From the NCBI RefSeq assembly GCF_041200175.1, contig NZ_CP165727.1, forward strand, positions 6,451,501 to 6,515,500: 64,000 nucleotides of DNA, written 5' to 3'. Below the pieces are notes generated by a model. It was not told where the DNA came from. It ran no database searches and saw only the letters and a program-made list of their open reading frames with translations. The translations under genes and the position numbers were made by a program. The stretch is from Streptomyces sp. R33. GTDB taxonomy: Bacteria; Actinomycetota; Actinomycetes; Streptomycetales; Streptomycetaceae. Positions 7,793 through 16,129 of the stretch are shown here, piece by piece (the first letter of the stretch is position 1; every line of letters starts with the position of its first letter).

Positions 7793-7975
7793 ATGAGGAT
7801 GGCGGTCGTCGGCCTCTTCGCCGGCATGGCGCTGGCCTTCGCCGGATACTTCGGCGGTTTCGGGGCCTTCCTGCTGGTGGCGGCGCTCGGTGCCATCGGC
7901 TTCGTCGTGGGCCGGTTCCTGGAGGGGGACCTGGAACCCGGCGACTTCTTCCGCCCCCGTGACCGCGACAGGTGA
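7793..7975 (+). CDS. small membrane protein, DUF2273-like
   Basis: 60 residues from ATG 7793, with GGGAG upstream, ten bases after the first Gls24 gene. It has two hydrophobic helices (about 3-22 and 24-42) ending in an acidic/basic tail 'LEGDLEPGDFF'. Size, topology and position between Asp23/Gls24 genes fit the small DUF2273-type integral membrane protein found in Gls24/AmaP operons of Gram-positive bacteria. Its role is presumably in membrane anchoring of the complex. Confidence 0.8.
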   Translation: MRMAVVGLFAGMALAFAGYFGGFGAFLLVAALGAIGFVVGRFLEGDLEPGDFFRPRDRDR

Positions 7976-7982
7976 GGCCCCG

Positions 7983-8414
7983 ATGAGCACGCCACGGACG
8001 ACCCCGCCGCGGGTGCCGCCGGCCGACCGGGGGGCCACCCGGATCGCCGACCGGGTCGTCGCCAAGATCGCGGCCCAGGCCGCCCGGGAGGCGCTCGCCG
8101 CCCAACCGGCCGGGGGTGCCGCGCAAGCCGTCGGACTCGTCGGGCCCGTCGGGTCCGCGGGCCCAGCCGGCGCCGGCCCGGCCGCCCCGCACGCCACCGT
8201 CACCGTGCACCACGACATCGCCCGGGTACGGGTGAGCCTCGAGCTCGACTACCCCTCCGACCTGGCCGCCCGGTGCGCGGCCGTACGCCGCCGGGTCGTC
8301 TCCCGCATCGAGGAGTGCGCCGGCATGTCCGTACCCGAGGTGGACATCGACATCGAGCACCTGCACTCCGCGCACACCCCCGGCTCCGCCGTACGGGACC
8401 GGAAGCTGCGGTGA
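7983..8414 (+). CDS. Asp23/Gls24 family protein (second copy)
   Basis: 143 residues from ATG 7983, eight bases after the previous stop. The Gls24 core is recognisable ('ATRIADRVVAKIAAQAAREAL' and 'ARVRVSLELDYPSDLAARCAAVRRRVVSRIEECAG..VPEVDIDIEHL'). It is interrupted by an Ala/Gly/Pro-rich insert (about residues 40-70), and its similarity to the first copy is modest, so this is an old paralog rather than a recent duplication. Its stop overlaps the GTG of the next gene (GTGA), suggesting translational coupling. Confidence 0.82.
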   Translation: MSTPRTTPPRVPPADRGATRIADRVVAKIAAQAAREALAAQPAGGAAQAVGLVGPVGSAGPAGAGPAAPHATVTVHHDIARVRVSLELDYPSDLAARCAAVRRRVVSRIEECAGMSVPEVDIDIEHLHSAHTPGSAVRDRKLR

Positions 8415-9037
8415 CGGCGCCCGCCCCCGGCCGTGCCCCGGCCCCGGAGCCCGATCCGGCCCCCGACCGCGGACGGCCCCCGGTCCGCGCCCGCCGGTTC
8501 CGGTCGGCACGGCGGGTCCCGGCCGCGCTGACCGCACTGGCCGTGCTCGGGGTGGCGGGCCTGTTCCTCTACGACCTCGCAGCGGTACGGGCCGGCCGTC
8601 CCGGGATGGAGTGGCGCCGCGAACTCGCCCACCAGCTGGAGCGGCAGACCCCCGCGGACCCGTGGGTGCTCGTGTGCGCCGGGGCCCTCGCCGTGGCCGG
8701 GGCGGTGCTCCTGTTCCTCGCACTGACCCCCGGGCTCCGCGGGATCCTGCCGATGCGGACGGCGGACCCGGACGCCGGAGTACGGGCCGGGCTCGCGCGG
8801 AAGGCGGCCGCGCTGGTGCTGCGGGACCGGGCCATGGAGGTGTCGGGGGTGCAGTCGGCGCGGGTCGCGGTGGGCCGGTCCCACGTCGCGGTCCGGGCCG
8901 CGTCGCACTTCCGCGAGCTGGACGACGTACGGGCCGACCTGGAGGCGGTGCTCGCGGTCGGCATCGAGGAACTGGGCCTCGCACACGCGCCGCAGCCGCG
9001 GGTACGGGTCACCCGGGCCCCCGTCGGGAAGAGGTGA
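8411..9037 (+). CDS. DUF6286-like two-pass membrane protein of the Gls24 operon
   Basis: 208 residues; GTG 8411 overlaps the preceding TGA. A Pro/Arg-rich cytosolic N-terminus is followed by TM1 (about 42-60), an exported loop with 'GMEWRRELAHQLERQTPADPWV', TM2 (about 80-103) and a C-terminal cytosolic alpha/beta part. That part, 'VRAGLARKAAALVLRDRAMEVSGV...VGIEELGLA', looks like a distant Asp23-type domain. In Streptomyces this family accompanies Asp23/Gls24 and AmaP genes. Its role is probably structural, linking the Gls24 proteins to the membrane. Confidence 0.75.
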   Translation: MTAPAPGRAPAPEPDPAPDRGRPPVRARRFRSARRVPAALTALAVLGVAGLFLYDLAAVRAGRPGMEWRRELAHQLERQTPADPWVLVCAGALAVAGAVLLFLALTPGLRGILPMRTADPDAGVRAGLARKAAALVLRDRAMEVSGVQSARVAVGRSHVAVRAASHFRELDDVRADLEAVLAVGIEELGLAHAPQPRVRVTRAPVGKR

Positions 9038-9041
9038 GGGG

Positions 9042-9617
9042 ATGCTCGGGAGGGTGAACCGGATCCTGCTCGGGATCATCGGCCTCGTGCTGCTGGCGGC
9101 CGGGGTGGCGCTGCTGACGGCGTTCCGGCCGCTCGGAGGCCGCCACGAGCCGCTGCTCACGGAGGCGACCCGGCTGCGGTACTGGCATGCCGAGGGCTGG
9201 TGGTGGTGGGCGCTGCTCGCCGGGCTCGGGGTGTGCGTGGTGCTCGCGCTGTGGTGGCTGCTGGCCCAGCTGCGGCGCTCGCGGCTGGCCGCGCTGGTGG
9301 TGGACACCGGGGACGGGGCGTTCGCCGTGCTGCGGGGGCGGGCGTTGGAGGAGGCGGTGGCCGCCGAGGGGGGGGCGCTGGACGGGGTCGCCCGGTGCAG
9401 GGTCGCACTGCGCGGGCGGCAGGGCAGACGCGGCCGGCGCAGCGCGCCCAAGCTCCAGGTGGAGCTGGAGCTGGAGCCGCATGCCGTCCCGGCCGATGCG
9501 CTGGCCGGGCTGGCCGGGCCGGTGCTGAACCACGCCCGCCGGTCGGCGGGCTTCCCGGAACTCCCCGCGGAAGCCCGCTTCCGGATCACCTCGCACCGGG
9601 CCCGCCGCGTGTCCTAG
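9042..9617 (+). CDS. amaP: AmaP-like alkaline-shock membrane anchor protein
   Basis: 191 residues from ATG 9042, with GAGGGG upstream, four bases after the previous stop. It opens with the AmaP-like 'VNRILLGIIGLVLLAAGVALL' helix, has a second helix around residues 50-70, and ends in a soluble domain 'LQVELELEPHAVPADALAGLAGPVLNHARRSAGFPELPAEARFRI'. AmaP anchors Asp23 to the membrane in Staphylococcus; position and topology support the same role here. It is the last gene of the operon, convergent with the SDR gene. Confidence 0.8.
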   Translation: MLGRVNRILLGIIGLVLLAAGVALLTAFRPLGGRHEPLLTEATRLRYWHAEGWWWWALLAGLGVCVVLALWWLLAQLRRSRLAALVVDTGDGAFAVLRGRALEEAVAAEGGALDGVARCRVALRGRQGRRGRRSAPKLQVELELEPHAVPADALAGLAGPVLNHARRSAGFPELPAEARFRITSHRARRVS

Positions 9618-9626
9618 TGAGGGGCG

Positions 9627-10382
9627 TCAGAAGCCGTGGCGGGAGCCGCCGTCGACCGGGAGCATGATGCCCGTCAGGTACGAGGCCGCCGGCGACAGCA
9701 GGAACGCCGCCGAGCGGCCGAACTCCTCCGGGGTGCCGTAGCGCCGCAGCGGAATGCCGGATTCGTTGGCCGCACGGGCCGCCTCGGCGTCGCCCGAGAG
9801 CGCGTCGAGCTCGCGGACGCGGTCGGTGTCGATCCGGGCCGGCAACAGCCCGACCACGCGGATGCCGCGCGGTCCGAGCTCCACCGACAGGGACTTGGCG
9901 AAGCCCGCCAGCCCCGGCCGCAGGCCGTTGGAGATGGTCAGGCCCGGGATCGGCTCGTGGACCGAGCCCGACAGGACGAAGCCGATGACCCCGCCCTCGC
10001 CCAGCTCGGCCGCCGCCGCGCGGGCCAGGCGTACGGCGCCCAGGAAGACCGCTTCGAACGCCGCGGCCCACTGCTCGTCGGTGTTGCTCGCCGCCGAACC
10101 GGGGGCGGGACCGCCGACGCTGATGAGGATGCCGTCCAAGCGGCCGAAGCGTTCCTTCGCGGTGGCGACGAGCGCGGCCGCCGCCTGAGGGTCCGCGTTG
10201 TCCGCGGCGACCCCCACCGCGTTCGGGCCCAGCGAGGCCGCCGCCTCGGCGGCGCGCGCGGCGTCGCGGCCCGTCACGATCACCTTCGCGCCGTCCGCCG
10301 CCAGTTCGCGGGCCGAGGCGAAGCCCAGGCCCCGGGTGGCTCCGGTGACGACGTAGACACGGTCCTTCAGTCCAAGATCCAT
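9627..10382 (-). CDS. SDR family protein with altered catalytic motif
   Basis: 251 residues from ATG 10382 (a GTG at 10391 would add three). The Rossmann motif 'VVTGATRGLGFASA' is intact and the C-terminal 'YLTGIMLPVDGGSRHGF' is typical. The usual SDR Tyr-x-x-x-Lys is not present: the aligned stretch reads 'LTISNGLRPGLAGFAKSL'. A related SDR subgroup with 'N-A-L-R' at this place is common in bacteria, so this is a family trait rather than damage. Catalysis may be lost or may use other residues. It begins next to the SURF1 stop codon, suggesting co-transcription. Confidence 0.88.
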   Translation of the reverse strand: MDLGLKDRVYVVTGATRGLGFASARELAADGAKVIVTGRDAARAAEAAASLGPNAVGVAADNADPQAAAALVATAKERFGRLDGILISVGGPAPGSAASNTDEQWAAAFEAVFLGAVRLARAAAAELGEGGVIGFVLSGSVHEPIPGLTISNGLRPGLAGFAKSLSVELGPRGIRVVGLLPARIDTDRVRELDALSGDAEAARAANESGIPLRRYGTPEEFGRSAAFLLSPAASYLTGIMLPVDGGSRHGF

Positions 10383-10392
10383 GCCCGACACG

Positions 10393-11187
10393 CTACGCCG
10401 TCGGCGCCGGCTCCCGCTCGGGGGTGGCGCCGGCCGCCGCGGCCGCCGCCCGGTCGCGCTTCTCCCGCCGTACGAGGACCAGCCAGCCCACCGGCACCGC
10501 CGCGGCGAACAGCCACCACTGCACGGCGTACGCCATGTGCGGACCGATCGAGTCGTGGTCCGGATCGGCGACCGTCTCCGGGCTGCCGCCCGCCGGGGCC
10601 GGAGCGGTGAGTTCCAGGTAGCCGCCGAGGACGGGCTTGCCCAGGTACTCCGCCTGCTGCGCGCTGTTGATCAGCATCACCTGGCGGTCCGGCAGGCCCT
10701 TGCGGTCCTTGATGCCGCTGCCGCCGCTCGTCTCGTCGGCCTTCAGCCGCCCGGTGACCGTCACCTCGCCGGAGGGCACTGCCGGCACCGGCGGGTACGC
10801 ACGCGGGTCGTCGCCGCCCGCCACCCAGCCGCGGTTGACCAGCACCACCCGGCCGTCGGCCAGCACCAGGGGAGTCAGGACGTGGAAGCCGACCTTGTCG
10901 TCGTTGTCGGTGCGCATCCGTACGACGACCTCGTGCGCGGTGTCGTACGTCCCGGTGGCGGTGACGGCGCGCCAGTAGTCGGCCCGCGGGACCCGGTGGC
11001 CGGGGGAGGTCACCTCGGTCATCGGCACCGGCTTCGCGGACAGGTTCGACGCGATCAGCTCGTTCTGGGCGACCCGGTGCTCATGGCGGTGGTACTGCCA
11101 GAACCCCAGCTTGATCATCGCGGGGATGAGGGCGAGGGCGACGAGGGTGAGGCACACCCATTGCCGGGTCAGCACAAAGCGGTACAC
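10393..11187 (-). CDS. SURF1-family cytochrome oxidase biogenesis protein
   Basis: 264 residues from GTG 11187 ('VYRFVLTRQWVCLTL'). The frame stays open upstream, but that part reads as low-complexity spacer. TM1 is at about 12-30 and TM2 at about 225-243. The family motifs 'KLGFWQYHRHEHR' (G-x-W-Q-x-x-R type) and 'VVLVNRGWVAGG' are present, with 'MAYAVQWWLFAAAVPVGWLVLVRR' at the C-terminus. SURF1 proteins help haem a insertion into cytochrome c oxidase subunit I. Ribosome site for the chosen GTG is weak. Confidence 0.9.
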   Translation of the reverse strand: MYRFVLTRQWVCLTLVALALIPAMIKLGFWQYHRHEHRVAQNELIASNLSAKPVPMTEVTSPGHRVPRADYWRAVTATGTYDTAHEVVVRMRTDNDDKVGFHVLTPLVLADGRVVLVNRGWVAGGDDPRAYPPVPAVPSGEVTVTGRLKADETSGGSGIKDRKGLPDRQVMLINSAQQAEYLGKPVLGGYLELTAPAPAGGSPETVADPDHDSIGPHMAYAVQWWLFAAAVPVGWLVLVRREKRDRAAAAAAGATPEREPAPTA

Positions 11188-11291
11188 GCCCACGACGGTA
11201 CCCCCAGCCGGGAAGACCCCGGTGGCCGGGTGGCCGTCCGGGGTCGGGAAGGGAATGGGAAGGGGACCCGGGAAGGGAAGGCGGAGGAGCG

Positions 11292-11525
11292 TCACACGCG
11301 GTCGACGATGCCCACCTTCCCTTCCGCGCGGGCGCAGTGCGCCCCGCAGAACCACTGGCCCTCGACCTCGACGCCCTGCCCGATGATCTGCACCCGGCAG
11401 TGCTCGCAGATGGGCGCCATGCGGTGGATGGCGCAGGAGAAGCAGTCGAAGACGTGCACGCTGCCCTGCGCGTGCACTTCGAAGGACATGCCGTAATCGT
11501 TTCCGCAGACCTCACAACGTGCCAT
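11292..11525 (-). CDS. small cysteine-rich zinc-ribbon protein, conserved in Streptomyces
   Basis: 77 residues from ATG 11525. Metal-ligand pairs: 'CEVCGNDYG' (Cys4, Cys7), 'DCFSCAIH' and 'CEHC', then 'WFCGAHCARA'. They form two or more Cys4/Cys-His knuckles. NCBI often labels such proteins 'prokaryotic metallothionein' or hypothetical. Function is unknown; metal binding is a safe inference and nucleic-acid binding is possible. The gene lies between SURF1 and the exonuclease on the same strand. Confidence 0.82.
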   Translation of the reverse strand: MARCEVCGNDYGMSFEVHAQGSVHVFDCFSCAIHRMAPICEHCRVQIIGQGVEVEGQWFCGAHCARAEGKVGIVDRV

Positions 11526-11589
11526 GCGCCACAGGGTGGGACCGGACGGGCGCAACGCGGAAGCGGATGCCGGGCGAGTCGCCCGACGC

Positions 11590-12561
11590 TCACCCGTCTG
11601 CCGCAGCCACGTCCCGCAGCAGTTGGGTGAAGGCCGCCTCGTCGACCACCGGCGTACCGAAGGACTTCGCCTTGACCGTCTTGGAAGTGGCCGAGTCGGG
11701 GTCGTTCGTCACGAGCAGGCTCGTGAGCCGCGACACACTCGTCGCGACGTGCAGGCCCGCCTCGATCGCCCGGTCCTCCAGCAGCTCCCGGTCCACCGAG
11801 GTGTCACCCGAGAAGGCGACCCGCATGCCCTGCTTCAGCGGCTTGCCGTCCTCGAAGCGCCCCGGGTTCGGGTGCGGGCACGCCGGCCGCTTGCGCGAGG
11901 GCCGCCAGCTGCTGCTCCCGTACGAGGCCTGCTGCCCGATCCGCGGGGTGACGGGGGAGTCCGACCACTCCGTCAGCGGCCGGCATTCCAGCAGAGGCAG
12001 CCGTACGCCGTCCCGCGCGGCGGCGTGCAGCGACGGACGGAACGCCTCGGCGAGCACGCGGGCGTCGTCGAGCGCGTGGTGGGCGCGCTGCTGGACCACG
12101 CCGAAGTGCGCGGCGAGCGACTCCAGCTTGTGGTTGGGCAGCGGGAGGTTCAGTTCCTTCGACAGGGCGATGGTGCACAGCCGCTGACGGACCGGCGCGG
12201 TCTCGGCTGCCCGCGCGTACTCGCGGGCGATCATCTGCCAGTCGAAGATGGCGTTGTGCGCGACCAGCACCCGGTCCGCGAGCCGGTCCGCGAACTCCCC
12301 GGCGATGTCCTTGAAGAGCGGCGCGTCCTGGAGCATGTCGCTCGTGAGCCCGTGGATCCAGACCGGGCCCGGATCCCGCAGGGGGTTCACCAGGGTGTAC
12401 CAGTGGTCCTCCACATTGCCCTGCGCGTCGAGCCGGTAGACGGCGGCGGAGATTATCCGGTCGTCGCGAGCGAGCCCGGTCGTCTCCACGTCGACGACCG
12501 CGTACCCCTCGGGGTACGCGGTCGGCCACGTCGTCTCTGCGGTCGTACGGTCGTCGAGCAT
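11590..12561 (-). CDS. DEDDh 3'-5' exonuclease with C-terminal BRCT domain
   Basis: 323 residues from ATG 12561. Exonuclease domain about 15-180: ExoI 'AVVDVETTGL' (Asp, Glu), ExoII 'VLVAHNAIFDWQMI' (Asp), ExoIII 'HHALDDARVLAEAF' (His, Asp). This is the DnaQ/epsilon-like DEDDh set. A basic linker ('SSSWRPSRKRPACPHPNPG') leads to a BRCT domain about 235-315 ('MRVAFSGDTSVDRELLEDRAIEAGLHVATSVSRLTSLLVTND'). BRCT domains bind phosphopeptides or DNA ends, so a repair or proofreading-like role is likely. There is no ribosome site; TATCCT lies eight bases before the ATG, so the mRNA may be leaderless. Confidence 0.92.
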   Translation of the reverse strand: MLDDRTTAETTWPTAYPEGYAVVDVETTGLARDDRIISAAVYRLDAQGNVEDHWYTLVNPLRDPGPVWIHGLTSDMLQDAPLFKDIAGEFADRLADRVLVAHNAIFDWQMIAREYARAAETAPVRQRLCTIALSKELNLPLPNHKLESLAAHFGVVQQRAHHALDDARVLAEAFRPSLHAAARDGVRLPLLECRPLTEWSDSPVTPRIGQQASYGSSSWRPSRKRPACPHPNPGRFEDGKPLKQGMRVAFSGDTSVDRELLEDRAIEAGLHVATSVSRLTSLLVTNDPDSATSKTVKAKSFGTPVVDEAAFTQLLRDVAAADG

Positions 12562-12631
12562 GGTCACAGAGGATATCGGCACCGACTGACACCCGGGGCC
12601 CGATGGGCTGTCAGCGGTCGCCGTCCGCCGC

Positions 12632-15220
12632 TCAGCCCAGCGCCGCGACGAGGTCGCCCGCCGCGAGCTGTTCGAGCCCGCAGCCGTCAACGGGCCCCGG
12701 CAGCAGACGGTATACGGACCCGCTCGCCCCGGCCGGCGCCACATCGCCCTCCACCAGCGCGAGGAACGCCGACCGCCCCGAGGCCGCGGCGCCCGCGAGG
12801 ACGTCGGCCTCCGCAGAGGACCGCGTCGCATCCGGATCACGCAGCCCGACGAGCCGGGCGGCGAAGGCCGCGGTGTCCTCGTCCGCCCCGCGCCGGTAGG
12901 TCCACAGCTCGTCGGGGTCGCCCGGCCGCGGGGTGCGGCGCAGCACGGCCACCTCGGGGCAGCGCGCGGCCGCGTGCCAGGCCGCCAGCTCCCACAGGGT
13001 GGTGCGGCCCGTCGAGAAGTACTGGAACAGGTCGCGGCCGATGCGGGCCAGGTCCTCCTGGTGCGCCCACACGCTGTGGTAGCCCTCGTCGTCCGGCAGG
13101 TGCACGTCGGTCCACAGGAACCCGCGCCGCTCCAGGTCGACGAGGAGCGGTACGTGGATCCGCGAGTTCCCGACCAGGTCGTAGCGCTGCCGTACGGTCC
13201 GCGGGTCGTAGCGCGAAGTGCGCCCGGAGCGGCCGGGCAGGGCCATGAACCCGGCGAAGGCGTCGGGCAGCAGCTCGAACGGGATGTTGTTGAAGCTGAA
13301 GACCACCGGCATGGCGAAGCGCACCCCGGTGTCGGCGAGCCGGTCCAGGTCGATGTCCACGTACTCGCTCGCCCCGTCGGGCGCGGGTGCGGAGGTCAGG
13401 TCCCCGGAGTGGACGACGGCCCGGTCGCGGTACACCAGGTTCGTGTAGTCGCAGACGCCCGCGTAGTTCCAGTCGGCGTCGAACAGCACGACCGACAGGT
13501 CGAGGTCCACCCGCTTCTTCGGCGGCTCCGTCCAGTGCAGGAACATCCGCAGCACCTCGCCGTCGGGCAGCGCCTGGAAGCTGCCCTTGGGTACGGTGAC
13601 CAGCGCCTTGGCCGCGGCCCGTTCGGCGGAGGGCACATGGAGGTGGGCGAGCCGGGAGTCGAGGACCGCCACGTCGTACGGCTCGGCCGCGGCCAGCCGG
13701 CGCAGCACCTCGCGCTCGAACAGCTCGCACACCGAGCGGGTCACCGCCTCGGCCAGCGGGGCCCGGTCCTCGTCGCGGGTGTACGAGTGCGCGACCTGCC
13801 CGCGCGGGAAGAACACCCGCCGGGTACCCGGCAGATGGCGGATCCGCAGCCGCCCGAGGGCGCAGAGCACCGGCCCGGGACCCGCCTTCGGCAGCCGCTC
13901 GGCCAGGACCTCGGCCACCCGCCCCGGCAGGGCCTCGGCCGCGTACAGCCGCAGCAGGTGGTCGAGGCGCCGTACGAGTTCGCCGGGCCGCTCCGCGAGT
14001 ACGGCCAGGGCCCGGTCCGGGTCCCCGCCGCGCAGCGCCTCCTCCGCGCGCCCGGTCCAGGTGGCCGCGCGCAGCCGGGCGCCGTCGACCCGGACCGCCT
14101 GCGGGTACGCGGCGGCGGTCGCCCGCAGCGCGGCGCCCAGCCCGGGGCCGCAGATGTCGGTCCCGCGCAGGACGGCGAAGGCGAGCGCGGCCCGCGGGTG
14201 GCGCTCGTACCGCTCGAAGGGGTGCAGGATCTCGGCGGCGCGCTTCCAGAGATCGTCGTGGCGCAGTACGTCCTCGACGAGCAGAGCCGGATCCAGCGCG
14301 TCCAGTACGGCGAGCAGCTCGCGCCGCAGCGGCCGTGGCAGGGAGCGCAGGCGCGGCGGGGCCAGCAGGTCCGCCTCGCCCCCGGACCAGACGGCGAGCA
14401 GCCGCAGCACATCGGTGGCGGTGGTGAGCCGCTCGGGCAGCAGGGCCCGTACGGCGTCCCGGGTGCGGCGCTCGCGCAGCAGGGTGCCGAGCACCAGGGC
14501 CTTGGTCTCCCGTACGGGTATGGCGTCGGGCAGCCAGTCGAGCCCGGCCGGTGCATGCGCGAGCAGGACCCGGGTCTCCTCGGTGTCCTGGGCCGACAGC
14601 GGGGTACGGCGGGCGAGCAGTTTGCCGAGGGCGGTGACGCAGTCGGCGGCGCGGTCGACGGCGAAGTTCAGCAGCCGCAGCGGGCCGCCTCCGCAGGGAG
14701 CGGCGCCCGGCTGCGGCGAGGGCCGCAGGAACGGGTCGGCGGGGTCGATGCGCCGGTGGCAGATCGGGCAGCCCGCGTAGTCGGAGCCGTCCCAGCAGCT
14801 GCGGCAGACGAGGTGGGCGCACGGCGCGACGGCGTGGACGGCGCCCACGGTCGCGCACAGCACGCAGGGCTGGTCCGGCCATTGCAGGAGCAGGGTGAGG
14901 ACGCGGTCGATCCACAGGGCGTGGGTGTCGTCGGGCACCGAGGCGGGGAACGAGCGGAACAACGGCATGTGGGTGCGGTCGGCGCCCAACAGGATGTCGA
15001 TGTCCCGGACCAACTGGGTTCCGGCGGCGGCGAGTCCGGTGGGCCCCAGCCAGGCGAGCGCCGAACGCAGCGGGCCCGTCAGGGCGTAGCCCCGGTCGAG
15101 GAGTTCGGCCTCCAGGGCCGTCAGGCCGCCGGCTGTCGGCGGATCGCCCGGGCGCGGCCCGGCCTGGTCGACGTAGACGGTGTGCAGACGGCGCAACAGG
15201 ACGGTCGACAGCTCGGGCAA
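12632..15220 (-). CDS. MXAN_6230/SCO0854-type protein: RING finger plus TerD-like domain
   Basis: 862 residues from TTG 15220; GGAGG ten bases upstream decides this start over the longer frame. A canonical C3HC4 RING lies at Cys119, Cys122, Cys134, His136, Cys139, Cys142, Cys151, Cys154. The middle (about 170-560) is an Ala/Leu/Arg-rich helical-repeat region. About 565-665 resembles TerD ('DLDLSVVLFDADW', 'AVVHSGDLTSAP', 'EYVDIDLDRL'), whose acidic residues bind calcium in TerD proteins. NCBI's MXAN_6230/SCO0854 family fits. RING domains mainly serve ubiquitin E3 ligases in eukaryotes; here the partner and the reaction, if any, are unknown. No ubiquitin-like neighbour is seen. It lies 153 bp downstream of the TetR gene on the same strand. 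Confidence 0.88.
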   Translation of the reverse strand: MPELSTVLLRRLHTVYVDQAGPRPGDPPTAGGLTALEAELLDRGYALTGPLRSALAWLGPTGLAAAGTQLVRDIDILLGADRTHMPLFRSFPASVPDDTHALWIDRVLTLLLQWPDQPCVLCATVGAVHAVAPCAHLVCRSCWDGSDYAGCPICHRRIDPADPFLRPSPQPGAAPCGGGPLRLLNFAVDRAADCVTALGKLLARRTPLSAQDTEETRVLLAHAPAGLDWLPDAIPVRETKALVLGTLLRERRTRDAVRALLPERLTTATDVLRLLAVWSGGEADLLAPPRLRSLPRPLRRELLAVLDALDPALLVEDVLRHDDLWKRAAEILHPFERYERHPRAALAFAVLRGTDICGPGLGAALRATAAAYPQAVRVDGARLRAATWTGRAEEALRGGDPDRALAVLAERPGELVRRLDHLLRLYAAEALPGRVAEVLAERLPKAGPGPVLCALGRLRIRHLPGTRRVFFPRGQVAHSYTRDEDRAPLAEAVTRSVCELFEREVLRRLAAAEPYDVAVLDSRLAHLHVPSAERAAAKALVTVPKGSFQALPDGEVLRMFLHWTEPPKKRVDLDLSVVLFDADWNYAGVCDYTNLVYRDRAVVHSGDLTSAPAPDGASEYVDIDLDRLADTGVRFAMPVVFSFNNIPFELLPDAFAGFMALPGRSGRTSRYDPRTVRQRYDLVGNSRIHVPLLVDLERRGFLWTDVHLPDDEGYHSVWAHQEDLARIGRDLFQYFSTGRTTLWELAAWHAAARCPEVAVLRRTPRPGDPDELWTYRRGADEDTAAFAARLVGLRDPDATRSSAEADVLAGAAASGRSAFLALVEGDVAPAGASGSVYRLLPGPVDGCGLEQLAAGDLVAALG

Positions 15221-15373
15221 AAGGGGGATTCCTCCGGAACCGGAAAGGGGTTTGGGGCAGGGGCGGAGAGGGGACGCGCTACGGGTGTCGTCAGAAGGAT
15301 GAGAAGGAAGCACGTCGCGGAGCCGCCCCCGCGCAGCAGATACAACCACGGGCCCGGGCGGCCGCAAACCGGT

Positions 15374-16015
15374 TTATCGCAGGGGCAGGTCCGGGGACGC
15401 CAGCAGGGAGCGGACGAGGGCCCGTACGGACAGCAGGAACAGCCGTTCCGGATCCGCCGGGCGGGCCAGGGCGCGGGCGAGCTCCGGGTCGTCGGGGGCC
15501 ACGGAAGGGTCCCAGAGTTCGCTCTCCGCGGGGGACTGGGCGGGGGAGCGCTCACGATTGCGCTCCACGAGGAGGTAGCCGACGATCTGGAACTGGACCG
15601 CGCGCACCGCGTCGGCGGCCCGGGCGCCGCGCAGTCCGGCCGCGTGCACCTCGTGGACCAGGGCCTGCTGGGCGGGCAGGAACATCCGCTCGGTGAGCCC
15701 GCGTTCGTGGACCATCGCGATCAGGTGCGGGCGCTCGCGCAGCTCGCGGCGCAGGGTCCGGGCCACGGAGAGGATCCGCTCGGTGGGGGTGCGGCCGGCC
15801 GGCCGGATCGCGCCCATGTCCTGGACGGTCCGCTCCACGAGGGCGTCGAGCAGTGATTCGCGGTTGCCGACGTGCCAGTAGATGGAGGTGACCGCGGTAC
15901 CCAGCTCGGCGGCGAGTTTGCGCATGGTGAGGGCGCCCGGGCCGTGCTGCTTGACCAGGCAGGCGGCGGCCTCCAGTACCTCGTCACGGGTGAGCGTGGT
16001 TCTGGCCATGGCCAT
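15374..16015 (-). CDS. TetR/AcrR-family repressor of the adjacent decarboxylase operon
   Basis: 213 residues (ATG 16015 or 16009). N-terminal HTH: 'LTRDEVLEAAACLVKQHGPGALTMRKLAAELGTAVTSIYWHVGNRESLLDALV'-like segment at about 8-60. The C-terminal ligand domain is helical ('LIAMVHERGLTERMFLPAQQALVHEVHAAG'). It diverges from the acetoacetate-decarboxylase-like gene across 114 bp that contain the perfect inverted repeat TGTAACTGTGTTACA, so it very probably represses itself and that operon and is released by an operon substrate. Confidence 0.92.
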   Translation of the reverse strand: MAMARTTLTRDEVLEAAACLVKQHGPGALTMRKLAAELGTAVTSIYWHVGNRESLLDALVERTVQDMGAIRPAGRTPTERILSVARTLRRELRERPHLIAMVHERGLTERMFLPAQQALVHEVHAAGLRGARAADAVRAVQFQIVGYLLVERNRERSPAQSPAESELWDPSVAPDDPELARALARPADPERLFLLSVRALVRSLLASPDLPLR

Positions 16016-16080
16016 CCCGCCAATCTGTCGGATCGTCAGTTCTGGTCCGTGCAGGGGTCTTTACCCTTCATCGGTGGCGG

Positions 16081-16095
16081 TGTAACTGTGTTACA
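16081..16095. promoter_or_regulatory. putative TetR operator TGTAAC-N3-GTTACA
   Basis: A perfect 6-bp inverted repeat with a three-base spacer lies 34 bp before the decarboxylase ATG and 66 bp before the TetR start. Size and symmetry are typical for TetR-family operators. It is the only such palindrome I noticed in this intergenic region. Confidence 0.65.
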
Positions 16096-16129
16096 GAACC
16101 GATCCGCTCAAGACGAGGGATGGTGCGAG

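Noticed and set aside
12974..15856. 960-residue open frame on the plus strand opposite the RING protein and TetR genes
   Set aside because: It is an antisense shadow caused by high third-position GC; the minus-strand frames have recognisable domains and ribosome sites.
16081..16095. KstR-type (cholesterol regulon) operator
   Set aside because: KstR sites have AAC and GTT arms two bases apart; here the spacing is three, so a different TetR protein, the adjacent one, is more likely.
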